Shown one piece after another: positions 1-6,558 of a stretch of DNA of 17,977 nt. This DNA comes from Clostridia bacterium (GTDB lineage Bacteria; Bacillota_A; Clostridia; Oscillospirales; CAG-272). A program made the position numbers and the translations under genes. Numbering within the stretch: position 1 is the stretch's first letter; each line of letters begins with the position of its first letter. The stretch covers positions 1 to 17,977 of the forward strand of contig JAFQWB010000063.1 in the NCBI GenBank assembly GCA_017407725.1, given 5' to 3'. The notes under the pieces are model-generated. The model saw only the letters and a list, made by a program, of their open reading frames with translations. It searched no databases and was not told the origin of the DNA.

Positions 1-111
1 AGTATGCCCGTTCTTGACGCGGTTGTTGAATGTCTTATCGAAAAAGGCGTATTGACACCTCCCGAAGATGGAATCGGAGCAGAAGGCTGTTGGATGAGTG
101 TTGAAAAGTAA
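1..111 (+). CDS. C-terminal end of an unidentified protein (partial)
   Basis: Frame 1 is open from the window edge to a TAA at 109-111 and gives 36 residues, SMPVLDAVVECLIEKG followed by a proline-containing tail that ends ...GCWMSVEK. The reading is supported by the intrinsic terminator that begins ten bases after the stop. The fragment is too short to identify a family. Its true start lies upstream of the window; the ATG at position 4 is an internal methionine or at best an unsupported start. Confidence 0.5.
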   Translation, partial: SMPVLDAVVECLIEKGVLTPPEDGIGAEGCWMSVEK

Positions 112-120
112 AACGAATAC

Positions 121-160
121 CGCCGAGAGTAACCATTTGGTCGCTCTCGGCGATAATTTT
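121..160 (+). terminator. Intrinsic terminator after the partial gene
   Basis: A perfect 9-bp stem (CGCCGAGAG at 121-129, CTCTCGGCG at 144-152) is followed by an AT/T-rich tail. The loop contains a small internal ACC/GGT pairing. It lies 10 bases past the TAA of the partial gene. Confidence 0.8.
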
Positions 161-207
161 TACTTTAACGTTATCCATATATGAAAGTACAAATCCGTTT
201 TGGATAA

Positions 208-236
208 TTGACGAAAACGAACAGCATTATTTTAAT
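208..236 (+). promoter_or_regulatory. Candidate promoter in a gene-free stretch
   Basis: TTGACG (208-213) and TTTAAT (231-236) are separated by 17 bases. No convincing ORF follows, but a terminator-like hairpin lies about 50 bases downstream, so a transcript of roughly 70 nt (about 243-315) is possible. The -10 box is weak. Otherwise the 112-417 stretch holds only hairpins and no gene I can support. Confidence 0.3.
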
Positions 237-287
237 TATCGAGGCTCCTATAATAATCTTTGGATACAGTAAAGTTGAGTATTCTTC

Positions 288-316
288 GCCCCGCTTCATG
301 CGGGGCTTTCTTTGCT
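288..316 (+). terminator. Intrinsic terminator-like hairpin
   Basis: A 7-bp GC-rich stem (GCCCCGC at 288-294, GCGGGGC at 300-306) with a TTCAT loop is followed by a pyrimidine/T-rich tail. It is the second plus-strand terminator after the partial gene, which hints at a separate short transcript between the two. Confidence 0.65.
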
Positions 317-326
317 TTCTGCATAT

Positions 327-360
327 CAAAAGCCACCACGAAAAACGTGGTGGCTAATTT
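327..360 (-). terminator. Terminator between convergent units (probably for the permease)
   Basis: A perfect 10-bp stem (331-340 with 346-355) has an A5 loop, which reads as T5 on the minus strand. On the minus strand the stem runs into TTTTGAT. It lies about 60 bases past the permease stop and may act in both directions. Confidence 0.65.
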
Positions 361-417
361 CATTTTAACGCTAATTTTGCAGATGCTCGGGTTCTTTTTT
401 ATGTTTAGTTAACCTCG

Positions 418-1572
418 TCAGAGTAAAATAAGAGTGAAAATCACAAGTACTGCAAGGAATGCGAAATTCATAACCGTGAATCTCACAAGGTAAGAGAGAG
501 TTTTTCCTTTGACGTGTGAGGTGTATTCCTTGAATGTTATAAGACTTGCAAGTGATGAAATAAGGGTTCCCGCACCGCCGATGTTTACACCGAGAAGAAG
601 CTCCTTGTAGTTTTCGGTAAACTCGGATAAAAGTATTGCGCTCGGTACGTTGCTTATTATCTGGCAGGAGAATACAGAGGTAAGGAATGTCGATTTTTCA
701 AGAAGCGATGAGAAAAACTCGCTTACAAGATCGATTCTTGATATGTTTCCCGCTATTATAAAGAAGAAAACAAAGGTGAAGAGAAGCGCATAGTCTACCT
801 TTTTGAGTGCAGATCTGTCCGATATCAGTATTGCTATGAGAATTATGGGAAGGCAGACGTAGTACGGGAGCACTCTGAATACCATAACTACCGTGAGTGC
901 AAAGAGAATCAGGTAGAATGCGGTTCTTTTCTTCGGAAGCTTTACGCTTTCATCGTCTATAATATCAAGCTTTTCCTTGGGAAGGATAATGCAGGACAGA
1001 GTGAAAAGAAGTATCGATACAATGAACGGCGGAGCCATAATGCTCATGAATTCGAGAGTGGGAACAGAGAACTTCGTGAAAATGAAAAGATTCTGCGGAT
1101 TTCCGAAGGGAGTGAGCATGCCGCCGAGGTTCGCCGCAATGTTCTGGGTTATGAAAAGGTGCGCCATATATTTTTCTTTGCCGGTTGAGCAAAGAGCGAT
1201 ATAGCCGAGAGGAAGGAAGGTTATAAGCGCCATGTCGTTTGCTATGAACATTGAGCCGATAAAGGTTATGTAGACCAAGGCCAGAGCAAGAGCTCTTACA
1301 TTGCCTGCCTTTGATACGATCTTGCAGGCAATTATCGTAAAGAATTTTATGTTCTTAAGAGCGCATATAACGGCAAGAGTTGCAAAAAGGCAGGATAGAG
1401 TCTTGAGATCGAAATATCCAAGGTAGTCTTTGTCGGGCGGAACTATCAGCGCGGTAAATACCGCAAGCACAGCCGCAATGCACAGAACGGCATTTGAACG
1501 TATAAATTTCGATATAGCGGCAAATGTGCGGTGATGGCGCCTGTTCTGACCGTGAATACAAGTCTTGTCCAT
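418..1572 (-). CDS. SLC13/ArsB-superfamily membrane permease
   Basis: This is a polytopic inner-membrane transporter of about 384 residues, rich in hydrophobic segments. It carries sequence typical of the ion-transporter superfamily that includes CitM, NhaD, ArsB and SLC13: an AND-MALITFLP motif, the loop GGMLTPFGNPQN, and a C-terminal half repeat with ISNVPSAILLSEF and NIGGAGTLISSLASL. These paired re-entrant-loop signatures bind anions or drive ion-coupled export in the family; the substrate here cannot be read from sequence. I chose the ATG at 1570-1572 because AAAGGAA sits about 11 bases upstream. An in-frame TTG at 1605 would place that Shine-Dalgarno inside the coding region. The basic, His/Arg-rich N-terminus is likely cytoplasmic. 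The gene stands alone, divergent from glpK, with its own promoter. An arsenite, sodium/proton or dicarboxylate role is equally open. Confidence 0.85.
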   Translation of the reverse strand: MDKTCIHGQNRRHHRTFAAISKFIRSNAVLCIAAVLAVFTALIVPPDKDYLGYFDLKTLSCLFATLAVICALKNIKFFTIIACKIVSKAGNVRALALALVYITFIGSMFIANDMALITFLPLGYIALCSTGKEKYMAHLFITQNIAANLGGMLTPFGNPQNLFIFTKFSVPTLEFMSIMAPPFIVSILLFTLSCIILPKEKLDIIDDESVKLPKKRTAFYLILFALTVVMVFRVLPYYVCLPIILIAILISDRSALKKVDYALLFTFVFFFIIAGNISRIDLVSEFFSSLLEKSTFLTSVFSCQIISNVPSAILLSEFTENYKELLLGVNIGGAGTLISSLASLITFKEYTSHVKGKTLSYLVRFTVMNFAFLAVLVIFTLILL

Positions 1573-1613
1573 CGAATAATTTGTTCCTTTCAAAAGAAAT
1601 ATCAAACGAGCAA

Positions 1614-1642
1614 AGTATAACAGTAAAGTTGTATTTTGTCAA
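1614..1642 (-). promoter_or_regulatory. Sigma-A type promoter of the permease gene
   Basis: Read on the minus strand: TTGACA (1637-1642), 17-base spacer, TATACT (1614-1619). The start codon lies about 40 bases downstream. Confidence 0.8.
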
Positions 1643-1745
1643 TAAGTAAAATAATCAAAAATAGCCTTTTATGATAGTATATTTTTGTTTAACGGGATAA
1701 ATCGCACAACTTAAAAAAAAGTATCAATAAACTTTTTATAAAACC

Positions 1746-1774
1746 TTGACAAAAGGGAATATAAATGAGATAAT
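1746..1774 (+). promoter_or_regulatory. Sigma-A type promoter of the glpK operon
   Basis: A perfect TTGACA (1746-1751), a 17-base spacer and GATAAT (1769-1774) sit about 35 bases before the glycerol kinase ATG, which has AAAGGA as RBS. No other promoter is evident before 6520, so it probably drives all five downstream genes. I saw no catabolite-response element nearby. Confidence 0.8.
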
Positions 1775-1809
1775 AACAATGGATGGTGTTTTTGAAAGGA
1801 ATATAAAGA

Positions 1810-3276
1810 ATGAATATACTTTCCATAGATCAGGGAACTACCTCATCAAGAGCTATGATCATAAATGAAGAGGGCAAGGTCATCTCTTTGGCACAGTATC
1901 CGATAACACAGCATTATCCCGAGGCGGGATGGGTTGAGCACGATGCTGAGGAGATAGTTGAAACAACTCTCAGAGCGGTGGGAGACTGTCTTTACGGCTT
2001 TTCTGAAAAGATAGATGCTATCGGAATTACCAATCAGCGCGAAACTACCGTAGTGTGGGATAAATATAGCGCAAAGCCGCTTGCAAGGGCAATCGTGTGG
2101 CAATGCAGAAGAACTGCGTCCATATGTGAGTCGCTTATTGAAATGGGACTTGAGGATTACGTTAAGAATACCACGGGTCTTAAGATAGATGCATACTTCT
2201 CCGCAACCAAGCTGAAGTGGCTTCTGGATAACGATGAGAAAATAAGAAGCGCGGCAGAGAAGGGTGACGCTCTTTTCGGAACGATCGAAAGCTATCTTAT
2301 ATACGTTCTCACGGGTAACCATTTTACTGACGTATCAAACGCATCGAGAACAATGATGTTTGATATAAATAAGCTATGCTGGGATGAAAAGATATGTAAT
2401 ATTCTCGGAATTCCGATGAAGATGCTTCCAAAGGTCAAGGATAACTGTGCTTTCTTCGGAAGTGTTATCAAGAATGACGATATCCCCTCAAAGATATGGG
2501 GTGTGCCTATATTTGCCGCAATGGGAGATCAGCAGGCGGCACTTTTCGGTCAGACCTGCTTTGAGATAGGCGACGTAAAGAACACCTATGGAACGGGATG
2601 CTTTACACTTATGAATATAGGAGATAAGCCCGTTTTTGACAAGGAGCTTGTCACGAGCATCGCTTGGAAGTGCGGCGATGAGATATGCTATGCACTCGAA
2701 GGAAGCGTTTTCAATGCGGGAAGCTCTGTTCAGTGGCTCCGTGACGAGATGAAAATTATAGAGAGTGCGGCAGAGTGCTCTGCACTTGCAGAAACGGTTG
2801 ATTCTACCGAGGGTGCGGTGTTTGTTTCGGCATTTACGGGGCTGGGTGCACCATACTGGGATATGTATGCAAGGGGAGCCTTCCTCGGCATAACCAGAGG
2901 ATGTGGAAGAGCGCATCTTTGCAGGGCGGTGCTTGAGGGAATTGCCTTCCAGGTAAAGGATCTTGTAGAGACGATGGAAAGGGCATCGGGTCTTGAGATA
3001 AAAGCGCTTTACGTTGACGGAGGAGCGAGTGTCAGTAATTTTATGATGCAGTTTCAGGCAGACATTCTCGATTCAGAGGTTGACAGACCGTCCAATATTG
3101 AAACGACTGCACTTGGCGCAGGATATATGGCGGCGCTCGGAGCAGGGCTTCTTAACAAAGAAGATCTTAAGGGCGCAAGAAAGAACGAGCGCATATTTAA
3201 GCCGTCGTTCACCAAGAAACAAATAGAGGAAAATTATTCGCGCTGGCAACGCGCGGTAAAGGCAGTAAGACTTTAA
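1810..3276 (+). CDS. glpK: Glycerol kinase
   Basis: It phosphorylates glycerol to sn-glycerol-3-phosphate with ATP in the cytoplasm. The 488 residues match the family length (about 500) and show the FGGY fold: N-terminal DQGTTSSR (7-14, phosphate loop), GITNQRETT (72-80), IVWQCRRT (95-102), GDQQAALFGQ (239-248), YGTGCF (260-265), and the C-terminal FTGLGAPYWDMYARGA block. The glycerol ligands known from E. coli GlpK (R83, E84, Y135, D245) align with R77, E78, Y129 and D240, so this should be a true glycerol kinase rather than another FGGY sugar kinase. The loop before GDQQ reads NDDIPSKIWG and lacks the His that HPr phosphorylates in enterococcal GlpK. No glpF or glpD is adjacent; the next gene, 25 bases on, is a (p)ppGpp synthetase. 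Confidence 0.95.
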   Translation: MNILSIDQGTTSSRAMIINEEGKVISLAQYPITQHYPEAGWVEHDAEEIVETTLRAVGDCLYGFSEKIDAIGITNQRETTVVWDKYSAKPLARAIVWQCRRTASICESLIEMGLEDYVKNTTGLKIDAYFSATKLKWLLDNDEKIRSAAEKGDALFGTIESYLIYVLTGNHFTDVSNASRTMMFDINKLCWDEKICNILGIPMKMLPKVKDNCAFFGSVIKNDDIPSKIWGVPIFAAMGDQQAALFGQTCFEIGDVKNTYGTGCFTLMNIGDKPVFDKELVTSIAWKCGDEICYALEGSVFNAGSSVQWLRDEMKIIESAAECSALAETVDSTEGAVFVSAFTGLGAPYWDMYARGAFLGITRGCGRAHLCRAVLEGIAFQVKDLVETMERASGLEIKALYVDGGASVSNFMMQFQADILDSEVDRPSNIETTALGAGYMAALGAGLLNKEDLKGARKNERIFKPSFTKKQIEENYSRWQRAVKAVRL

Positions 3277-3301
3277 CACCCGTAGATGAAAGGAGAAGGG
3301 T

Positions 3302-3955
3302 ATGACGGAAAGAAGTGCACTTGATTTGGTCAATGCTAAAGAGCTTTTTCATGATTATAAGGAATACGTAAAGTTTACACAGCTTTACGAGGCTGCAATA
3401 AAGCAGCTTACAACAAGACTTGAAATACTTAACAGCGAGTGCGGAGCTATGGCGGAGCACAACCCCATACATCACATATATTCAAGACTTAAATCGGTAA
3501 ACAGTATAATTGAAAAGCTGAACAAACGAGGATATGAGATTTCAGCTGAGTCTGCAATGCACAATCTTAACGATATTGCAGGTCTCAGAGTTGTCTGTGG
3601 CTATCTTGACGACGTTTACAGAGTTGCGGATATGCTTTTAAGACAGTCTGACATAGTTCTTGTTGACAGAACCGACTATATCGAAAACCCCAATTATAAC
3701 GGATACAGAAGTCTTCACCTCGACGTTGAAATACCCGTATTTCTTGCAGAGAGAACAGAATACGTAACTGCAGAGATACAGATAAGAACCGTTGCAATGG
3801 ATTTCTGGGCAACACTTGAGCACGATCTCCGTTATAAAAATCTAAAGACCATACCTCCGGAGATATGCAGTGCGATGCTCGGATGTGCAAACGAGATCGC
3901 CGATATCGAAAGACGTATGCAGGACGTATACAAGGAAATTCAGGCACTTGATTAA
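3302..3955 (+). CDS. Small alarmone synthetase (GTP pyrophosphokinase, RelQ/SasB-like)
   Basis: It transfers pyrophosphate from ATP to GDP or GTP to make (p)ppGpp. At 217 residues it is a stand-alone synthetase without the hydrolase, TGS or ACT domains of long RSH proteins. RelA/SpoT-domain motifs are all present: HIYSRLKS (nucleotide-binding Arg/Lys), NDIAGLRVVC (metal-binding Asp), ENPNYNGYRSLHL (substrate-binding YRS-H) and EIQIRTVAMDFWATLEHDLRYK with the catalytic Glu and Gln. The EIQIRT-MDFWATLEH form is typical of the RelQ (YjbM/SasB) class, which is a tetramer activated by pppGpp in Bacillus; that regulation is inferred here, not seen. A strong AAAGGAGAAGGG precedes the ATG. The gene is 25 bases after glpK and 15 before the PHP gene, so it appears to be transcribed with glycerol metabolism. 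Confidence 0.92.
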   Translation: MTERSALDLVNAKELFHDYKEYVKFTQLYEAAIKQLTTRLEILNSECGAMAEHNPIHHIYSRLKSVNSIIEKLNKRGYEISAESAMHNLNDIAGLRVVCGYLDDVYRVADMLLRQSDIVLVDRTDYIENPNYNGYRSLHLDVEIPVFLAERTEYVTAEIQIRTVAMDFWATLEHDLRYKNLKTIPPEICSAMLGCANEIADIERRMQDVYKEIQALD

Positions 3956-3970
3956 AGAGGGAAAAATAAA

Positions 3971-4654
3971 ATGGGATATTTATACGAGCTCCATTGCCAT
4001 ACAAGTGAAACAAGCAGATGCTCAAGAATAGACGGAGCAGCACTTGCCGAATTTTATAAGAAGAACGGATATGACGGAGTTGTTATAACCGACCACTTCT
4101 TTAACGGGAACACTACCGTTGCAAGAGAAGGTGAATGGAAGGACAGAGTAGACGCCTTCTTAAAGGGATATGAAAACGCCAAAAAACGCGGAGACGAAAT
4201 AGGCATCAAGATCTTTTTCGCGTGGGAATATTCATACAGAGGCACAGACTTCCTTACCTACGGACCTTCACCCGAGTGGCTTTATGCCCACCCCGAGGTG
4301 ATGAATATGAATACAAACGAATACTGCAGATTCATAAGAGAAAACGGCTGGTATATCTTCCACGCCCATCCCTTCAGAGAGGCGGGATATATCGATATGA
4401 TACGCCTTATACCGAGAGATGTTGACGGAGTCGAAACGTACAACGCCTGCAGAACCGATTTCGAGAATGCAATGGCAGATCAGTATGCTGACAATTATTC
4501 GCTTTTAAAGATAGCAGGATCTGATAATCACGTAGGTCCGCTGAAGACACTCGGTGCTATGGAATTTGAAAAACCGATGGAATCGCTCCTTGACATAATT
4601 GAGGCGGTCAAGATCGGAGAGGGCAAATTCGCATATATAAAACCTGTAGAATAA
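3971..4654 (+). CDS. PHP-domain metal-dependent phosphoesterase
   Basis: The 227 residues form a single PHP domain, a TIM-like barrel that coordinates a trinuclear metal site and hydrolyses phosphate esters. Visible ligands are H8 and H10 (LHCHTS), D41-H42 (ITDH), E86 (AWEYS), H131 and H133 (FHAHPF), and D185 with H187 (GSDNH), so the metal site looks complete. There is no polymerase or histidinol-phosphatase extension and no signal peptide, so it is cytosolic. Related single-domain PHP proteins include histidinol phosphatases and nucleotide or oligonucleotide phosphatases; I cannot choose among these. An AAGAGGG ribosome site precedes the ATG. It lies 15 bases after the alarmone synthetase and 10 before the activase gene. 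A link to nucleotide turnover is only positional. Confidence 0.85.
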   Translation: MGYLYELHCHTSETSRCSRIDGAALAEFYKKNGYDGVVITDHFFNGNTTVAREGEWKDRVDAFLKGYENAKKRGDEIGIKIFFAWEYSYRGTDFLTYGPSPEWLYAHPEVMNMNTNEYCRFIRENGWYIFHAHPFREAGYIDMIRLIPRDVDGVETYNACRTDFENAMADQYADNYSLLKIAGSDNHVGPLKTLGAMEFEKPMESLLDIIEAVKIGEGKFAYIKPVE

Positions 4655-4664
4655 GAAGAAAAAT

Positions 4665-5192
4665 ATGATCGGAACGATCTTTAATATTCAGAAGTTCTGC
4701 GTAAATGACGGGCCGGGTATAAGAACTACCGTCTTTATCAAGGGTTGTCCGCTGAACTGTATCTGGTGTCACAATCCCGAATCAAAGAGCAGAAGAGAAG
4801 AGATCATGTTTGATCCTTCGAAATGCATATTCTGCGGAAAATGTACGCGTGAATGTCAGAATCATAAGCTCTCAGAGTGTATGCACACATACGTGAGAGA
4901 AGGCTGTACGGTATGCGGAAGATGTGCAGAGCTTTGCCTTACGGGAGCAATAGAGAAGGTCGGATATTCTAAAGAGTCGGGTGAGATTATAAATGAGGTT
5001 CTTAAGGATAATTCACTTGATAATATAATTGAGGTAAACGCTGAGTCGTATCATCCTCTCGGTGAAGCAAAATGCGAAAAGCTTGGCAAGAAGTATGCAC
5101 TCCCGGGTATTGATTTTCCTTCAAAGGAAATGACCGAGGAATGGATAAGAATGATAAGCTCATATACAACCATAACTGTAAAAAGGTCGTGA
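4665..5192 (+). CDS. Glycyl-radical-enzyme activase with an internal deletion (175 aa)
   Basis: The N-terminus is a normal radical-SAM activase start: NDGPGIRTTVFIKGCPLNC with the C28xxxC32xxC35 cluster motif and WCHNPES. An 8-Cys two-cluster ferredoxin insert follows (C54/C57/C60/C64 and C81/C84/C87/C91). After EIINEVLKD (107-115) the protein jumps straight to what is normally the extreme C-terminus, SYHPLGEAKCEKLGKKY (128-144) plus a PSKE helix. The usual central block, including the GGE SAM-binding motif and most of the half-barrel, is absent. Family members with this insert are about 300 residues, so roughly 120-130 residues are missing, and the frame is kept. It probably cannot activate a glycyl radical enzyme alone. 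It could be a decaying gene, a real short variant or an assembly collapse. The intact partner enzyme lies 1.4 kb away on the other strand. Confidence 0.8.
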   Translation: MIGTIFNIQKFCVNDGPGIRTTVFIKGCPLNCIWCHNPESKSRREEIMFDPSKCIFCGKCTRECQNHKLSECMHTYVREGCTVCGRCAELCLTGAIEKVGYSKESGEIINEVLKDNSLDNIIEVNAESYHPLGEAKCEKLGKKYALPGIDFPSKEMTEEWIRMISSYTTITVKRS

Positions 5193-5200
5193 GAAAATTT

Positions 5201-6520
5201 ATGAAAACAGTAGTAACAAAAACAGAAAGAAATGCAACCGAAATGATTCAGAGTGCCCTTGACAAGGTGTTCCTTGCGGGCGGCGGAACTGTTGAGATAG
5301 CAGAAGGAAATTACAACATTGGTGCTATCAGAGTACGTAGCAATACCACGCTCTATCTTAAGAATGGCGCATATCTTAAAGGAACAAGAGATCCGGAGGA
5401 TTATAATATCCTTAAAAAGGATACTATCGAGCCCCTTTCCGAGGAGGATCTTAAAAGAGTTGAGTGGGAATTCTGTCCCGAAGTCCAGATAGATCACGGT
5501 TGGCAATGCGCGCCCGGAAGCCGATGGAATCACGCGCTTATAAGACTTGTTGATGCGCATAACGTATGCATTATCGGCGAGGAGGGCTCGCTTATCGACG
5601 GATCAAACTGCTACGATGCGCTCGGAGAAGAGAATTACAGAGGGCCGCACGGAATATCGATATTCAGAAGTGAGAACGTTATTTGTAAGGGATATACCAT
5701 ACAGAATACGGGTAACTGGGCGCATATAGGCGCACACAGTAAAAACCTCAGCTTTACAAATATTACTGCACTCAAGGGTCATGACGGTATTCACTGTACG
5801 GGATGTGATAACGTAGTTATAAGTGATTGCGAGTTCTATACCGGAGATGACTGCATTGCGGGCTTCGATAATATTAATTTCACCGTAAGAAACTGTATTC
5901 TCAATACCGCGTGTAGTGCATTCAGATTTGGATGCACCAATGCGATCATAGAAAACTGTACTGTATACGGACCTGCAAAGAATAATTTCAGATGTGCGCT
6001 CTCGCTCGAGGACAAAATATCGGGAACCGACGCTCCCGAGCCCACGAGAAAGAATATGCTTTCTTTCTTTACCTATTATGCTGATTTCACGTATAAAATA
6101 CGTGAAATGCCCGGTAATATCAATATAAGAAACTGCACGTGCAAAAACGTTGACAGAATAGTAAATCTTGATTATTCGGGAAATAACCGTTGGCAATGTA
6201 ACAAACCGCTGACGTCGCTTTCATTTGAAAATGTTATGATAGAAAATGCAAAGATTCCGTTGTTTTTGCATGGAGGTAAAGAGGCTCCGATTGATTTTTC
6301 GATGAAAAACGTAAGCGTTTCATTTGTTGATGAGGTCGATAACTTAATTTATGCGCGAAATTGCAAAAAGATTTCTCTTGAGGAAGTTACCGTAAGCGGA
6401 GTTTCAGGCGTTGCCGTAAAATCATTCGGTAATTCGGGTATACTTGTAAGTGAAAAGGTAGACGGTATAATAGCAGATACCGTAAGTACCGACGAAAAAT
6501 GGAATTTTACAGTAATATAA
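5201..6520 (+). CDS. GH28-like right-handed beta-helix protein (polygalacturonase family relative)
   Basis: This 439-residue protein opens like GH28 enzymes (IQSALDKVFLAGGGTVEIAEGNY). It then has repeating beta-helix turns: GSLIDGSNCYD near 130, WAHIGAHSKNLSFTNI near 173, HDGIHCTGCDNVVISDCEF near 194 and TGDDCIA at 214-220. D195 and D216-D217 correspond to the acidic residues of the GH28 NxDG and GDD motifs. Where polygalacturonases carry GHG, this protein has ACSAFRFG, so the catalytic His is not obvious. No signal peptide is present, which points to a cytosolic enzyme acting on imported oligosaccharides, if it is active. I chose ATG 5201 over an in-frame ATG at 5141 because the latter would overlap the activase by about 50 bases; the RBS is weak. 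Last gene before the shared terminator. Confidence 0.82.
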   Translation: MKTVVTKTERNATEMIQSALDKVFLAGGGTVEIAEGNYNIGAIRVRSNTTLYLKNGAYLKGTRDPEDYNILKKDTIEPLSEEDLKRVEWEFCPEVQIDHGWQCAPGSRWNHALIRLVDAHNVCIIGEEGSLIDGSNCYDALGEENYRGPHGISIFRSENVICKGYTIQNTGNWAHIGAHSKNLSFTNITALKGHDGIHCTGCDNVVISDCEFYTGDDCIAGFDNINFTVRNCILNTACSAFRFGCTNAIIENCTVYGPAKNNFRCALSLEDKISGTDAPEPTRKNMLSFFTYYADFTYKIREMPGNINIRNCTCKNVDRIVNLDYSGNNRWQCNKPLTSLSFENVMIENAKIPLFLHGGKEAPIDFSMKNVSVSFVDEVDNLIYARNCKKISLEEVTVSGVSGVAVKSFGNSGILVSEKVDGIIADTVSTDEKWNFTVI

Positions 6521-6524
6521 AGAT

Positions 6525-6558
6525 CACCCTGCAAGAAAGAACTTGCAGGGTGTTTTTT
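6525..6558. terminator. Terminator shared by convergent GH28-like and glycyl radical enzyme genes
   Basis: A perfect 11-bp stem (CACCCTGCAAG at 6525-6535, CTTGCAGGGTG at 6542-6552) is followed by T6 on the plus strand. The reverse side has only a weak T-run. It fills the 36 bases between the two stop codons. Confidence 0.88.

Noticed and set aside
4983..5036. Imperfect direct repeats near the activase junction as deletion scars
   Set aside because: Both copies are still present 36 bases apart and match only about 14 of 18 positions, so they do not explain the deletion.
4665..5192. A frameshift as the cause of the short activase
   Set aside because: N- and C-terminal family segments are in the same frame, so the loss is an in-frame deletion, not a frameshift.
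5141..5200. An upstream ATG that would extend the GH28-like protein by 20 residues
   Set aside because: It would overlap the activase gene, and the added residues are lysine-rich with no family match; ATG 5201 fits the fold better.
5603..6196. A 197-residue frame antisense to the GH28-like gene
   Set aside because: It is fully inside a gene with clear domain motifs, has no RBS or family signature, and is typical of a shadow frame.
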